Below are positions 51,436 to 60,943 of a DNA stretch of 64,000 nt, one piece after another; positions within the stretch are counted from its first letter, which is position 1; each line of letters opens with the position of its first letter. The translations under genes were made by a program, and so were the position numbers. The notes under the pieces were generated by a model. That model had not been told where the DNA came from. It did not search any database and was given only the letters and a program-made list of their open reading frames with translations. This DNA comes from Thermoanaerobaculia bacterium (GTDB lineage Bacteria; Acidobacteriota; Thermoanaerobaculia; Multivoradales; J023): assembly GCA_030431255.1 (NCBI GenBank), contig JAUIJL010000008.1:298139-362138 (forward strand), in the 5' to 3' direction.

Positions 51436-51824
51436 CTTCGTTCTCCTCGACCATCGCATCGGGTGCAGCCGGCGCCGCGCTTCGTGAAGCGCATCGCTCC
51501 GGATGCAAGGCATCGCGCTCGGCCAAACGTCCAGGGGCCATTGCATGGGGCCGGACGGGCTCGTTCCCGCGCGCCGCCGGCACCAGAGCATTGGGTCTGT
51601 TTCGGTAAAGCCCCTTCACTCTAGCGATCGGACGAGGGAGTGAAAATTGGAAGATTTCGATTCCGCGTCAGAAGAACACCGAGTGGTCGTCTGGGAATCC
51701 CCGAGCTCGCTTCACGGGTTGCAGGAGCGTTGGATGTGGTTCTTCGTCGATGGGCCGGGCCGAACATCAGATTTGAAAAAAAGTGGGACCTTTTCCAGCA
51801 AACCTTCACTTCATGGGAACAGCT
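51436..51824. other. Intergenic region without a supported gene
   Basis: 389 bp between divergent genes. It contains a perfect small stem GCGCTTC-GT-GAAGCGC (51477-51492). Several short frames exist but none has a convincing start, and their composition is not protein-like. It presumably holds the promoters of both flanking genes, which I could not place. Confidence 0.4.
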
Positions 51825-52364
51825 ATGAGGCTGATTCACAGCACAACCGAAAAGGAGAAGGTTTTGTCTAGCTATTTACCCACTGTCGACGAGATGCTTA
51901 CTGCGGAAGAACAGGCACTGGTTGAGCGAGCTCTGGGCCTGCACGCCTACGTCACGGATTCGATTCTGCCCAAGCTTCAGGACGTGGCCGAGCGGCAGAA
52001 ATTCGTTGAAGGCCCGTCCGATTACCTGCGCGAGGCAGGGGCTCCCGGCGTCGACGAATGGGCTGCGGAGTCGTGTGCAGCGTTCGACGCCTTGTTCTCG
52101 GAAGCGGATGTCAACAACCTGGATTGCATGTTCTGCAAGATAAGTATGGGGCTCGTGATATTCGGGGTAGTGGCTGTGGGTGCCATCATCACCGCGGCGC
52201 TCATTGGAGCGTTGGCGGCTGCGTTGGCCAAATTCACGGGCGGTATATCCGTTGTGCTTGGTTTCATCGCCCTTGCCGGAATCAAAGCCGGCATCAAATT
52301 GTTGGGAATGCACGTGGATCAGTTGACCGATCTGATCTGCCGCCACACCAACGCCTGCCCGTGA
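51825..52364 (+). CDS. Small protein with hydrophobic Gly/Ala-rich C-terminus
   Basis: 179 residues from ATG 51825 (GGGA six bases upstream). The first 105 residues are soluble and helical. From about 115, a CMFCK motif leads into two long hydrophobic, Gly/Ala-rich helices (LVIFGVVAVGAIITAALIGALAAALAK-type, split by FTGG), ending ICRHTNACP. Leader plus hydrophobic Cys-flanked core resembles some precursor-processed bacteriocins or small membrane proteins. No transporter or maturation genes are next to it, so this is only a suggestion. A strong terminator follows. Confidence 0.62.
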   Translation: MRLIHSTTEKEKVLSSYLPTVDEMLTAEEQALVERALGLHAYVTDSILPKLQDVAERQKFVEGPSDYLREAGAPGVDEWAAESCAAFDALFSEADVNNLDCMFCKISMGLVIFGVVAVGAIITAALIGALAAALAKFTGGISVVLGFIALAGIKAGIKLLGMHVDQLTDLICRHTNACP

Positions 52365-52374
52365 CACTACCTAA

Positions 52375-52408
52375 CTCGGTCGGGCGCTGCTTTCAGCGCT
52401 CGACCGGG
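52375..52408. terminator. Terminator hairpin between convergent genes
   Basis: CTCGGTCGGGCGCT pairs with AGCGCTCGACCGGG (12 of 14 positions) around a 6-nt loop, followed by TTTGT on the plus strand. It sits between the stop of 51825-52364 and that of the nhaA gene, so it may serve both. Confidence 0.8.
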
Positions 52409-52415
52409 TTTGTGC

Positions 52416-53603
52416 TCAGCTCTCTCGGGGCTTCAAGCCGAGGCGCAGCACCGTGTAGCCCAAAAGGCCCGAAGCCAAAGAGCCGATGATGATGCCGAGC
52501 CGTTCGTCGAAGAGCAGGTCGACCCCGGTCTCCTCAAAGGCCAGGGAGCCGATGAACAAGCTCATGGTGAAGCCGACCCCGGCCAGGGCGGCGGTGCCGT
52601 ATAAGCCGGTCCAATCCATGCCGCTCGGCAATTTGGCCAAACGCAGCTTGACGGTCAGCCAGCAGAGGCCGAAGATGCCGATCTGCTTGCCGAAGAAAAG
52701 GCCGGCGGCAATGCCCATCGGCACCCCGTGAAGCACTTGATCCATGGTGATGCCCTTGAGATTCAGGCCCGCATTGGCGAAGGCAAAAACCGGCAAGACG
52801 AAGAACGCCACCACATGGTGTAGGTCGTGCTCGAGGGTCTTGAGGGGCGAGCGCTCGGGATCCGTCTTCGAGCGCATGGGGATGAACATCGCCAGAAGCA
52901 CACCCGCGAGCGTGGCATGCACACCGGATTTGAGAGTCGCCACCCACATGATCAGCCCCACCAGCAGATAGGGGCTGTGGGAGGTGATCCCGCGCCGATT
53001 GAAGAACCATAGGATCGGTAGGCAGGCGGCCACGACGCCGAGGGCCTCGAATGAGATATTGGCCGTGTAGAAGATGGCGATGATCAGAATCGCTCCAACG
53101 TCGTCGAAGATGGCCAAGGAGGTCAGGAAGACCTTGATCGAGATCGGTACTCGGCTACCGAGCAAAGCCAAGATACCCAAGGCGAAAGCGATGTCCGTGG
53201 CCGCGGGAATGGCCCAACCCTTGAGCGCGATGGGGTCCTCGGCATTGAAGGCGACGTAGATCAGTGCCGGGGCGATCATGCCGCCGACGGCGCCGATGCC
53301 CGGCAGAATGATGTTGCGCCGATCCGACAGCTCCCCCTCGATCAGCTCTCGCTTCAGCTCCAAGCCGACCAGGAAGAAAAAGACCGCCATCAAGCCGTCG
53401 TTGATCCACAGCAGCAGCGGTTTAGCGACCTCCAACGCGCCGACCCGCACCTCCACCGGGGTGGAAAGAAGCAGCCGGTAATAAGGCTCCAAAGCTGAGT
53501 TTGCGGCGAGCACCGCCGCTACTGCCGCGACCATCAATATGATCCCGCCGGCGGATTCTTTCTGCAGGAAATCCGAAACAACCAGCTTCTGAATCTTCTT
53601 CAT
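52416..53603 (-). CDS. nhaA: Na+/H+ antiporter NhaA
   Basis: 395 residues, the usual length. NhaA landmarks are visible: [17 protein letters not shown] at the start, [37 protein letters not shown], the ion-binding aspartate pair in [21 protein letters not shown] and [19 protein letters not shown], and [13 protein letters not shown] near the C-terminus. About 11-12 membrane helices are predicted. It exports sodium in exchange for protons at alkaline pH. It stands alone between a convergent small gene and a divergent Uma2-family gene. Confidence 0.97.
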   Translation of the reverse strand: MKKIQKLVVSDFLQKESAGGIILMVAAVAAVLAANSALEPYYRLLLSTPVEVRVGALEVAKPLLLWINDGLMAVFFFLVGLELKRELIEGELSDRRNIILPGIGAVGGMIAPALIYVAFNAEDPIALKGWAIPAATDIAFALGILALLGSRVPISIKVFLTSLAIFDDVGAILIIAIFYTANISFEALGVVAACLPILWFFNRRGITSHSPYLLVGLIMWVATLKSGVHATLAGVLLAMFIPMRSKTDPERSPLKTLEHDLHHVVAFFVLPVFAFANAGLNLKGITMDQVLHGVPMGIAAGLFFGKQIGIFGLCWLTVKLRLAKLPSGMDWTGLYGTAALAGVGFTMSLFIGSLAFEETGVDLLFDERLGIIIGSLASGLLGYTVLRLGLKPRES

Positions 53604-53863
53604 GGCTCCATGCTCTCCGTGAGGTCAGCTCGTCAACGCCTGGATCGAACCGATCGTCCGAGATAAACCGATGGCCTTCGGCCGGTCTTACAAGCCGAAA
53701 GCCCACACTCTTGATCTCGACAGCTTTGAAATACGGTGGAGGCCGGGGGGGGAATTCGGCCCGGGCCGGACTTTAGCCCAATTCTCGGCCCAATCCGATC
53801 CTCTTGCTTAGGATTCGTATGATAGCTCGGAACGGTTGCGTCCAACTCGCGCGGAGGACGGTG
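53604..53863. other. Intergenic region between nhaA and the Uma2-family gene
   Basis: With the adjacent repeat it makes a 312-bp divergent gap. No supported gene is seen. It probably holds the nhaA promoter. A GGCCGGGGGGGGAATTCGG-type G-run is the only striking feature. Confidence 0.4.
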
Positions 53864-53911
53864 TAGGATCACGGTCTAGGATCACAGTGTCGGATCAAAC
53901 GCTTAGGATCA
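53864..53911. repeat. Four 13-14-bp direct repeats upstream of the Uma2-family gene
   Basis: TAGGATCA occurs at 53864, 53877 and 53904, and TCGGATCA at 53890, giving spacings of 13, 13 and 14 bp. The array ends four bases before the ATG at 53916. It could be a binding array for a regulator or a slippage product. Confidence 0.75.
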
Positions 53912-53915
53912 ACAC

Positions 53916-54431
53916 ATGGAACGCGACGAAGAGAGATTCCAGCCTACCCTTCCCCAGCTGCTGAAAGCCGAAGAGCTCGGCGTGCGATTGGAAATCGTCG
54001 GCGGATTGCCGATGTGGGAAAGCTCACCGGTGTATCGGCATCAAAAAGAAGTCGATCGCGTGCGCGCCTCCATCGAGCCGATTCCCGGGTCCGACGAAGG
54101 CTGCGCCTGCATCCACGCCGCCGACGTCTACGTGGCCTTTCCCGACGGCTCCCTCAAACGCCCCGACATCTCCATCTTCTGCCGCGAGCCCGACGAGCAA
54201 GAGGAAGCGGTCAAATTGGTGCCCGAAGCGGTGATCGAGGTGATCAGCAAGGGCTTCGAGGCCAAAGACCTCGAAATCGGCCCCCGTTTCTACCTCTCCC
54301 AAGGCGTGCGCGACGTGGTCGTGCTCAACCCCTACACCCTAGTGGTGCTGCACGTCCGACCCGACGGCGCCGAGCGCCTCGTCTCCCCGACGGAAATCGA
54401 GCTCGCCTGCGGCTGCCGTTGCGTGGTCTGA
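53916..54431 (+). CDS. Uma2-family (DUF820) PD-(D/E)XK nuclease-like protein
   Basis: 171 residues, ATG 53916, just after the repeat array. Family pattern: VYVAFPDGSLKRPDISIFCRE (catalytic Asp), PEAVIEVISKGFEAKDLEIG (Glu and following residues), FYLSQGVRDVVVLNPYT. In standard Uma2 proteins the second motif reads EVxSP.; here the position has EVISKG, a common variant. Members are numerous in Cyanobacteria and other phyla and their role is poorly known, perhaps mobile or restriction-related nucleases. It stands alone. Confidence 0.9.
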   Translation: MERDEERFQPTLPQLLKAEELGVRLEIVGGLPMWESSPVYRHQKEVDRVRASIEPIPGSDEGCACIHAADVYVAFPDGSLKRPDISIFCREPDEQEEAVKLVPEAVIEVISKGFEAKDLEIGPRFYLSQGVRDVVVLNPYTLVVLHVRPDGAERLVSPTEIELACGCRCVV

Positions 54432-54479
54432 GACGCTGGATCTACCCCTGCCCCTGCCACTGCAGGCATCGACCGTCAC

Positions 54480-54917
54480 CTATTGCCAGAATTGCTCCGT
54501 CTCCGATCGGGTCGGTAGGGCGATTTGGACGGGATGCTTGAGCTTCAGCTGCTCGGGGGCCACCCGTAAGAGCTCGTAGGTGGTCACCATGGCGCCGTAG
54601 GGGGCTTCGTCGGCCGGCCTTAAAATCACGGGCTTTTTCGGGTTTTCGCGCAACTTTTCGCCGAGGTAGGAGAGCAGGCCTTCGGGCGTGGTAGCGCGGT
54701 TGTCGACCCGCAGGGAGGCATCCGCCAAGACTTCCACCAGAATGGATTCCACGGGATCGATCGTCGGGGTTTCCGGGGTTTGGGGCATGCTGAAGTCGAG
54801 CCCTCGGTTGGCGGCAAAGGTGAGGGTCAGCACGAAGAAAACCACCAACAAGAAAGCGACGTCGGCCAGGGTGGAGGTGGGGATCTCGGCGTCGGCTCGG
54901 CGCTCTTTCGATTTCAT
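54480..54917 (-). CDS. ExbD/TolR-family biopolymer transport protein
   Basis: 145 residues from ATG 54917, with AAGGAG upstream. The basic N-terminus (MKSKERRADAE) and single membrane helix TLADVAFLLVVFFVLTLTF, with the proton-path Asp at the start, are diagnostic. The periplasmic domain ends with VILRPADEAPYGAMVTTYELLRVA. ExbD works with ExbB and TonB to energise outer membrane receptors. No exbB gene is adjacent here, so the partner must be encoded elsewhere. Confidence 0.93.
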   Translation of the reverse strand: MKSKERRADAEIPTSTLADVAFLLVVFFVLTLTFAANRGLDFSMPQTPETPTIDPVESILVEVLADASLRVDNRATTPEGLLSYLGEKLRENPKKPVILRPADEAPYGAMVTTYELLRVAPEQLKLKHPVQIALPTRSETEQFWQ

Positions 54918-55042
54918 GGCTCGGCTCCTTCTCGTTTGCTTCGGTGGTTCGCTGTTGAGTGAATCGTTGTTAAAGGTAGACTGGCTCAGCTGACAATGAG
55001 CTCCCAAAATCTGCCGCCCGAAGAAGCACCGGAGGAATTGCC

Positions 55043-56494
55043 GTGGTCCACCCCATGTCGATGCGTTGGTTTTTGCTTGCCCTGATCGGTTGGTCCGTCG
55101 GGATACCGTCGCCGGCACAGCCGAGCCCCCCAAAGACATCGAGCTCAACGGCTCCGACCTTGACCTTGATCTATTTGGATACCCGAGAGCTGGATCGGCA
55201 GGCGCGCGAAGGTCTACCGGTGGTGTTGCCTTTCGAGTTGCCGAGCGGTGAGCTGGTGGACAAGACCCTTCGGCTGACACCCATCGATCTGCGCTCCACC
55301 GATTTTCCCGGGGCGACGCTCAAAGACGGCGCCAGGGGTCGTGGGAGCTTCGTATCCCTCCCCTCTCCCGCCACCTACCAAGGTTTCTTGGGAAGTCGGG
55401 GCTCGGCGGCGGTGACCATCACCGACCAAGCGGTGGAGGGACACTTCCTCGATGCCGACGGTTGGTCGGTGATCGAGCCCCTGGAGCCCGTCGTCCGGTT
55501 GTTGGGATTGGAGCTTCCCGGCTCGAAATCCGGCGACGAGACCGTTGAGCTGGGCTTGCTTGGACGGGTCAATCACGTGATCTACAACGCCACCACCCGC
55601 GGTCTGCCGGCGGCCCGTGGTCCCTTGGCGGCGAAAAGGCCTCTACCCTGCTCGACGGAGGGTGCGGGTCTCGAGACCTGCGTGGAAGGATCGGCCACCG
55701 GCGCGGTGCCCAGGGCCGACCGGCGGCGACTGCGCATGCAGGTCGTCCTGGACGGCGATCCCGAGCTTTATCGGGCCTACCCCGAAGGCTCGACCTTTCC
55801 CTTCTGGCGCAAACAAGAAGGCATGCTCAACACCTTGGATTGGATGCTCAATTGCCTCGAGCCCGAGGCGGACTCGGGCAACGATTGGGCGTTTTGCGCC
55901 AACGCCTTCGACGGCGGCCACGACGGTTTCCGGGTGCGGGTGGAAATCGTCGGCTTGGAGGCTTGGACCTCCGGCGGACCCGACGCCCACGACCGTGACG
56001 GCCTTTTACGCCAGTCGATTCAAGCCACCCACCAAGCCGATCCACCCTGCTGCGGGCCTCCCCACAGCGCCGGCCGGGCGGATCTAGTGGTGTTCTTGAG
56101 CGGTCGGGCGCTGGCGGGCGGAGCCGGGCTGGCGGCGGGGGTCGCCGGCCTATCGATCTACGACGAAGCCCTATGCCGTGCCCAAGAACCCTGCTGTCAT
56201 CACGCCGTCTCCCAGATGGCGGCCAACGACAACCTCGACGGCAGCGCCTACCAACAGCTCGTGCTCTTCGCCCACGAGGTCGGCCACGTGCTCGGTGGGC
56301 CGGAGGACACCATGGGCATGACCATGCCGTGGCTGGACCAAAGCTTCTTCGGCCATCCCCTGATGTACTCGAATTTCGGCTTCTTCCCCGGCTGGGCCTT
56401 GCTCTACAGCGAAATCGACGCCACCCAGCGCATGGCGCCCGTGCTCCATCAACGGCTCAGGCCGATCGAAGGCCGGCGTCCGACCCCGCCTTGA
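55043..56494 (+). CDS. Secreted zinc metalloprotease, M12B/reprolysin-like
   Basis: 483 residues, GTG start at 55043 with a GGAGG ribosome binding site seven bases upstream. A Sec signal peptide covers about residues 1-26. An N-terminal propeptide-like region (RGSFVSLPSPATYQGFLGSRG) resembles reprolysin prodomains. The catalytic segment is HEVGHVLGGPED, followed by HPLMYSNFG as the Met-turn. In canonical M12B enzymes the third zinc ligand is a His at the 11th position (HExxHxxGxxHD); here it is Glu. Many Cys residues suggest disulfides outside the cytoplasm. Substrate unknown. Confidence 0.85.
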   Translation: MVHPMSMRWFLLALIGWSVGIPSPAQPSPPKTSSSTAPTLTLIYLDTRELDRQAREGLPVVLPFELPSGELVDKTLRLTPIDLRSTDFPGATLKDGARGRGSFVSLPSPATYQGFLGSRGSAAVTITDQAVEGHFLDADGWSVIEPLEPVVRLLGLELPGSKSGDETVELGLLGRVNHVIYNATTRGLPAARGPLAAKRPLPCSTEGAGLETCVEGSATGAVPRADRRRLRMQVVLDGDPELYRAYPEGSTFPFWRKQEGMLNTLDWMLNCLEPEADSGNDWAFCANAFDGGHDGFRVRVEIVGLEAWTSGGPDAHDRDGLLRQSIQATHQADPPCCGPPHSAGRADLVVFLSGRALAGGAGLAAGVAGLSIYDEALCRAQEPCCHHAVSQMAANDNLDGSAYQQLVLFAHEVGHVLGGPEDTMGMTMPWLDQSFFGHPLMYSNFGFFPGWALLYSEIDATQRMAPVLHQRLRPIEGRRPTPP

Positions 56495-56517
56495 GAAAAG
56501 TCCTACGGAAGACGTCC

Positions 56518-58965
56518 TCAGGGCTCGTCTAGGTTCACCCCACGCAAACGCAGCGCGTTGGCGATCACCGACACGGAGCTGAAGCTCATGGCGGCGGCGG
56601 CTAGCATGGGGCTGAGCAGGATGCCGAAGATTGGATAGAGCACGCCTGCCGCCACCGGCACTCCCAGGGCGTTGTAGACGAAGGCGAAAAAAAGGTTTTG
56701 ACGGATATTCGACATGGTCGCCTCGCTGAGACGCCGGGCCCGGACGATGCCCCGCAGGTCGCCTTTAACCAGGGTTACGCCGGCGCTTTCCATGGCCACG
56801 TCCGTGCCGGTGCCCATGGCGATGCCGACATCGGCGCGGGCGAGGGCGGGCGCATCGTTGATGCCGTCGCCGGCCATGGCCACGACCTGACCCTGCGCTT
56901 GGAGCCTCTCGATCGCCTCGGCCTTCTGCTCCGGCAGCACCTCGGCCACCACCTCGTCGATGCCCAGGCGTCGAGCGACTGCTTCGGCGGTGGTTTGGCT
57001 GTCGCCGGTGAGCATGGTGATGCGCAAGCCTTGGTCGTGTAGGGCTTTGATCGCCTCCGGGGTGCTGTCTTTGATCGGGTCGGCGACGCCGACGAGACCC
57101 GCGGCCCGGCCGTCGATGGCCACGAACATCACGGTTTGGCCCTCCGCGCGCAGGGTTTCGGCGCGCTCCGGCAAATCCCCGAGCTCAAGGCCGATCTCTG
57201 ACATCATCGCCCGGTTGCCGAGGGCGACCTCGACACCGTCGACCCGGCCTCGCACCCCTTTGCCGGTCACCGACTCGAAGGACTCCGACTCCCCCACCTC
57301 GAAACCCCGCTCCTCGGCCCCGCGCACGATCGCTTCCGCCAGGGGATGCTCGCTGCCGCGTTCAAGGGTCGCGACCAACCGCAGAAATCGGGATTCTTTG
57401 ACGTCGTCCCTGGGCTCGACGGTGACCAGGCTCGGGCGACCCTCGGTCAGCGTGCCGGTCTTGTCGACCACCAGCGAATCCACCTGCCGCAATCGCTCGA
57501 TCGCCTCGGCGTTTTTGAATAAGACCCCCGCGCCGGCGCCCTTGCCCGTGGCCACCATGATCGACATCGGGGTCGCCAAGCCGAGGGCGCACGGGCACGC
57601 GATGATCAACACGGCCACCGCATTGACCAGGGCGTGGGCCATGCGCGGATCGGGACCCACCAGCGCCCAAACCACGAAAGTGAGCACCGCCACGGCGATC
57701 ACCGTGGGCACGAAAAAGCCGGACACGCGGTCCGCCAGCTTTTGGATCGGCGCCCGGCTGCGTTGGGCTTCGGCCACCATGGTGACGATGCGCGCGAGCA
57801 GGGTTTCGGAGCCCACCTTCTCCGCCTCCATGACGAAGGAGCCCGTGCTGTTGACCGTGGCACCGATCACCGCGTCCCCGGCCGACTTCTTCACCGGGAT
57901 CGGCTCGCCGGTCACCATCGACTCGTCCACGGTGCTGGAGCCTTCGAGCACCTTGCCGTCCACCGGCACCTTTTCACCCGGGCGTACCCGCAGCCGGTCC
58001 CCGGCCGCAACCGAGTCGAGGGGCACGTCCTCTTCCTCGCCGTCGGGTCCGATCCGTCGCGCGGTTTTGGCCGCCAGCCCGAGCAAGGCCTTGATCGCCG
58101 CGCCGGTTTGGCTCCGGGCGCGCAGCTCGAGCACCTGGCCGAGCAGGATCAACGCCACGATCACGGCAGCGGCTTCGAAATAGACCGCCACGGTCCCGTG
58201 CGGGTCGCGGAACGAGTCGGGGAAGATGCCGGGCAAAAGCGCGGCGATCAGGCTGTAGACGTAGGAGACGCTGACCCCGAGGCCGATCAGAGTGAACATG
58301 TTGAGGCTGCGATTGCGCAGCGATTGCCAAGCGCGAACGTAAAACGGCTGGGCCGACCACAAGCACACCGGGGTCGCCAGGGCCAGCTCCAACAACACCC
58401 GCCAGCGGGGCGGCACCAGGGGAGAGATCGGATCCCCCGGCAGCATATGACCCATGGCCAGCACCAAAATCGGCACCGACAGCGCGGTGGCGAAGGTGAG
58501 GCGCCGGGTCATGTCCTCGAGCTCCGGATTCTGCTCGTCGTCCACGCTCACCGTGCGCGGCTCGAGAGCCATGCCGCATTTCGGACAGCTGCCGGGCCCG
58601 TCCTGCACCACCTCTGGATGCATGGGGCAGGTGTATTCCGTGCGGGTCCCGAGGCTGGGGGTTTCGGGTTCGAGGGCCATGCCACATTTCGGGCAGCTGC
58701 CGGGCCCTTCTTGACGCACCTCCGGGTCCATCGGGCACACGTATACGGCACCGGCCGGCGCCTCGGGCGGGTCCTTCTTTTCCAAATAGCGTTCGGGATC
58801 TGCCTCGAATTTGTCTCGACAGCCGGCGGAGCAGAAAACATGGCGCTCACCGTCGTGCTCGTGGGAAAAGCGGGCGCTCGCCGGGTCGACCTCCATGCCG
58901 CAGACCGGATCCAAGGTTTTCGAAGAGCAGCAGCTGTGCAGCTCAGGGGACGTAAATTCCGTCAT
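56518..58965 (-). CDS. Copper-translocating P1B-type ATPase
   Basis: 815 residues, starting MTEFTSPE at 58965 (ATGA overlap with the merR stop). The N-terminus has a YHS domain ([20 protein letters not shown]) and two heavy-metal-binding repeats ([30 protein letters not shown]). The body has eight predicted membrane helices, the IACPCALG metal site, phosphorylation motif [20 protein letters not shown] and [14 protein letters not shown]-type ATPases of this layout export Cu+ (or Ag+) from the cytoplasm. It is the lone target gene of the adjacent MerR regulator. Confidence 0.96.
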   Translation of the reverse strand: MTEFTSPELHSCCSSKTLDPVCGMEVDPASARFSHEHDGERHVFCSAGCRDKFEADPERYLEKKDPPEAPAGAVYVCPMDPEVRQEGPGSCPKCGMALEPETPSLGTRTEYTCPMHPEVVQDGPGSCPKCGMALEPRTVSVDDEQNPELEDMTRRLTFATALSVPILVLAMGHMLPGDPISPLVPPRWRVLLELALATPVCLWSAQPFYVRAWQSLRNRSLNMFTLIGLGVSVSYVYSLIAALLPGIFPDSFRDPHGTVAVYFEAAAVIVALILLGQVLELRARSQTGAAIKALLGLAAKTARRIGPDGEEEDVPLDSVAAGDRLRVRPGEKVPVDGKVLEGSSTVDESMVTGEPIPVKKSAGDAVIGATVNSTGSFVMEAEKVGSETLLARIVTMVAEAQRSRAPIQKLADRVSGFFVPTVIAVAVLTFVVWALVGPDPRMAHALVNAVAVLIIACPCALGLATPMSIMVATGKGAGAGVLFKNAEAIERLRQVDSLVVDKTGTLTEGRPSLVTVEPRDDVKESRFLRLVATLERGSEHPLAEAIVRGAEERGFEVGESESFESVTGKGVRGRVDGVEVALGNRAMMSEIGLELGDLPERAETLRAEGQTVMFVAIDGRAAGLVGVADPIKDSTPEAIKALHDQGLRITMLTGDSQTTAEAVARRLGIDEVVAEVLPEQKAEAIERLQAQGQVVAMAGDGINDAPALARADVGIAMGTGTDVAMESAGVTLVKGDLRGIVRARRLSEATMSNIRQNLFFAFVYNALGVPVAAGVLYPIFGILLSPMLAAAAMSFSSVSVIANALRLRGVNLDEP

Positions 58966-59378
58966 GGGTTGTTCCCTTCGCGGCCGTCGAGGGCCATCAA
59001 AATCGGACACGGCTCGGTGTCGGTGCCGTGGGCGCAGGCTTCAGCCAGGTAGGAAAGCACGCTTCTCATCCTCGAAAGATCCGCCAAACGTCGATCGATA
59101 TCGGCGATCTTCGCCTGCGCTTTGGCTCGCGCCTGCTCCCGGCTCTCCGTCGGATGGCTGCGCAAGAGCAATAGCTCGCCGATCTCTTCGAGAGAGAAGC
59201 CGAGCTTTTTGGCCCGGCGGATGAAACGCAGACGATCCACGGTTTCCGGTGGATATTGGCGATAGCCGGAGTCGCGGCGAGGTGGGTCCTCGATCAAGCC
59301 CCGACGTTCGTAGAATCTCACAGTCTCCACGCCGACGTCGGCTTGGCGGGCGAGCTGTCCGATGGTCATCGTTTTCAT
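58962..59378 (-). CDS. MerR-family metal-responsive regulator (CueR-like)
   Basis: 138 residues from ATG 59378, with AGGAGA upstream. The N-terminal winged helix is [26 protein letters not shown], followed by a long dimerisation helix. The C-terminal metal loop [14 protein letters not shown] has two cysteines in the HG-CPI context typical of CueR/ZntR-class regulators; Zn/Pb-type sensors use more cysteines, so Cu(I) or another ion cannot be settled by eye. Given the coupled Cu-type ATPase gene (ATGA overlap), copper is likely. Confidence 0.93.
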   Translation of the reverse strand: MKTMTIGQLARQADVGVETVRFYERRGLIEDPPRRDSGYRQYPPETVDRLRFIRRAKKLGFSLEEIGELLLLRSHPTESREQARAKAQAKIADIDRRLADLSRMRSVLSYLAEACAHGTDTEPCPILMALDGREGNNP

Positions 59379-59435
59379 TGCTAGGTCTCCTGGCAAGACG
59401 GGTCTCCGGAGAAAGCGGTGTCTCCTGGAAAGAGA

Positions 59436-59466
59436 TCTTAAACTCCGTACCATACTACAGAGTCAA
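59436..59466 (-). promoter_or_regulatory. MerR-type promoter with 19-bp spacer and dyad
   Basis: On the minus strand: -35 TTGACT (59461-59466), 19-bp spacer, -10 TTAAGA (59436-59441). The dyad ACTC-GTA...TAC-GAGT is centred between the boxes (59442-59463). The overlong spacer that MerR proteins correct by twisting DNA is exactly the expected design. It reads into the merR-ATPase operon. Confidence 0.85.
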
Positions 59467-60110
59467 GGGTATGGCGGCGAACACGTCCATATGGTGGAAT
59501 TCTTCGCGGACGCTCACGCCGGTCGTCGACGGTCGCTCGATCTGGGTGATCAGGTCCGGGTAAGTCGGGTCGTACTGCCGGGAGATCGTACGTTCCTCGG
59601 GCTCGCCAAAGGCCTCGGTGCGGCTCGTCATCTTGCCTTGAGCGTCATAGGTCAAGAGTGACGTTGCCGCTACCGTCGGTCTCGCGGGTGTGCCGGAAGG
59701 GGTTGGCAGGATCCTCGTAGAACAGCTGAGCGTTGGGACCGAGACCGCAGGTTGGGCAGTCGCCGTCCACTGAAGCCAGCCTTGCTTTGTCGGTGACCCA
59801 ATCGCGATCGGCCCAGGTTCGGGTGAAGGTGTTGCCGAGGGGATCGGTGATCGTCGTGACCGTGGGCAGCGTGGGATCGTCGAAGGCGAATTCCCAGCGA
59901 TTGACGCCGCTTGCGAAGTCCACGGCACCACGCCACATCTTGACCGTATCCTTGGGAGTCGTATTCAAAAGCGGCGGTGATGCGCTCGCTGGCGCCGTCC
60001 ATGCCGATGAGGGTGGTTCGGGTCAGATAGCCGGGATGGCTCAGGTCATCGTAGAGATAGCTCAACGCCGTGCCGTCGGGGCGGTCGATGCGGGTGAGAT
60101 CGTCGCCATG
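59455..60110 (-). pseudogene. Decayed Rhs/YD-repeat fragment
   Basis: YD-type sequence continues through all three minus-strand frames: first RIDRPDGTALSYLYDDLSH...FEYDSQG, shifting near 59957 into DTVKMWRGAVDFASGVNRWEF...ETDGSGNVT, then shifting near 59650 into LLTYDAQGKMTSRTEAF...IERPSTTG. The last part is nearly identical in sense to the frame entering from the right edge, so this is a broken duplicate of part of the large Rhs gene. After STTG the sequence diverges to a short novel tail. Confidence 0.82.
59519..59659. repeat. Direct repeat of the Rhs region at the right edge (63860-64000)
   Basis: The 141 bp align base for base, with scattered substitutions, with the last 141 bp of the window, both on the same strand. 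The repeat probably continues beyond the window edge. Recombination between the two copies would remove or swap the intervening Rhs 3' end and its partner gene. Confidence 0.85.
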
Positions 60111-60322
60111 ATGCGCCGGCCGTAAAAGCAATTCCAGTAAGCAGTGGGCAGGAAAAGGCTAGGGACGAATCGGCTTCGCATCACGATCCCTTAAAAAAAG
60201 AAGTATTCTCGGAGAGGAGAATTATCCTGAGTTGGGCTTTACATGACGAAATCTGAAGAAGATTGTATCAGTCACTCGTGTTGGCGAGCTGCTGATGGCT
60301 CGGGCTGTTAAGCTACCTGGGG

Positions 60323-60943
60323 TTATCTACCTGGCACTCGATTCGGCATTCGATTTCGATTTGGAGCGGCGACTTCATCGTGCAACCACCAGATCCTTTT
60401 CACGTTCGAATCTTCGACATCGAGCTGAACGTAGGTAGCGCTATTGAAAATCAGAAAAGAAAATTCCTCAGAAAACTCTGCGACTCTTAGAAGATTCACC
60501 ACCCTGGCATCCAGAAAATTCTCGATCTTGGTATCTAGCGGTGCGAATCTCACAATCCAGCGGTAAGAAGAGCTTGTGCCGTCACTCGAAGCAACCCTCT
60601 GCCGCACTATTTCAATGACTCCGTCTTCACGAGGAAAAAGATGTACCTCATCGTCGCCCGCACGTTCGAGGCGGCTTCCGCTGCTCGACCCGAGAAGGAC
60701 CTCGGCCTCTTCTTTGGTTAGGTCGGGTTTTAGACCGGCAAAAACGTCGAGATTGCAAAGGTCCGACACCATGGAATCGTCCGACACTGCCAAAGTCACC
60801 TCATCGAGCGCTTTAAATCTCACATAGCGGAACGGCTTGAGAAGAGGTATTTCTTTGATCTCAACACCACAGTTAATCTGCGAGAACGCGAGAGCCACGC
60901 AAGCTGCGCCACAGACGAGTTTCGGAAAAGGTCTTTGTGTCAT
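60323..60943 (-). CDS. Lipoprotein, candidate immunity partner of the Rhs protein
   Basis: 206 residues from ATG 60943, overlapping the Rhs stop as ATGA; the longer frame to 61027 lies within the Rhs gene. N-terminal lipoprotein signal ends at SQINC, so it is probably tethered to a membrane outside the cytoplasm. The mature part has strand-like segments (RYVRFKALDEVTLAV, VVNLLRVAEF, YVQLDVEDSN) and no recognised domain. Position directly after an Rhs tip is the classic place for an immunity gene. A self-protection role is inference. Confidence 0.72.
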   Translation of the reverse strand: MTQRPFPKLVCGAACVALAFSQINCGVEIKEIPLLKPFRYVRFKALDEVTLAVSDDSMVSDLCNLDVFAGLKPDLTKEEAEVLLGSSSGSRLERAGDDEVHLFPREDGVIEIVRQRVASSDGTSSSYRWIVRFAPLDTKIENFLDARVVNLLRVAEFSEEFSFLIFNSATYVQLDVEDSNVKRIWWLHDEVAAPNRNRMPNRVPGR

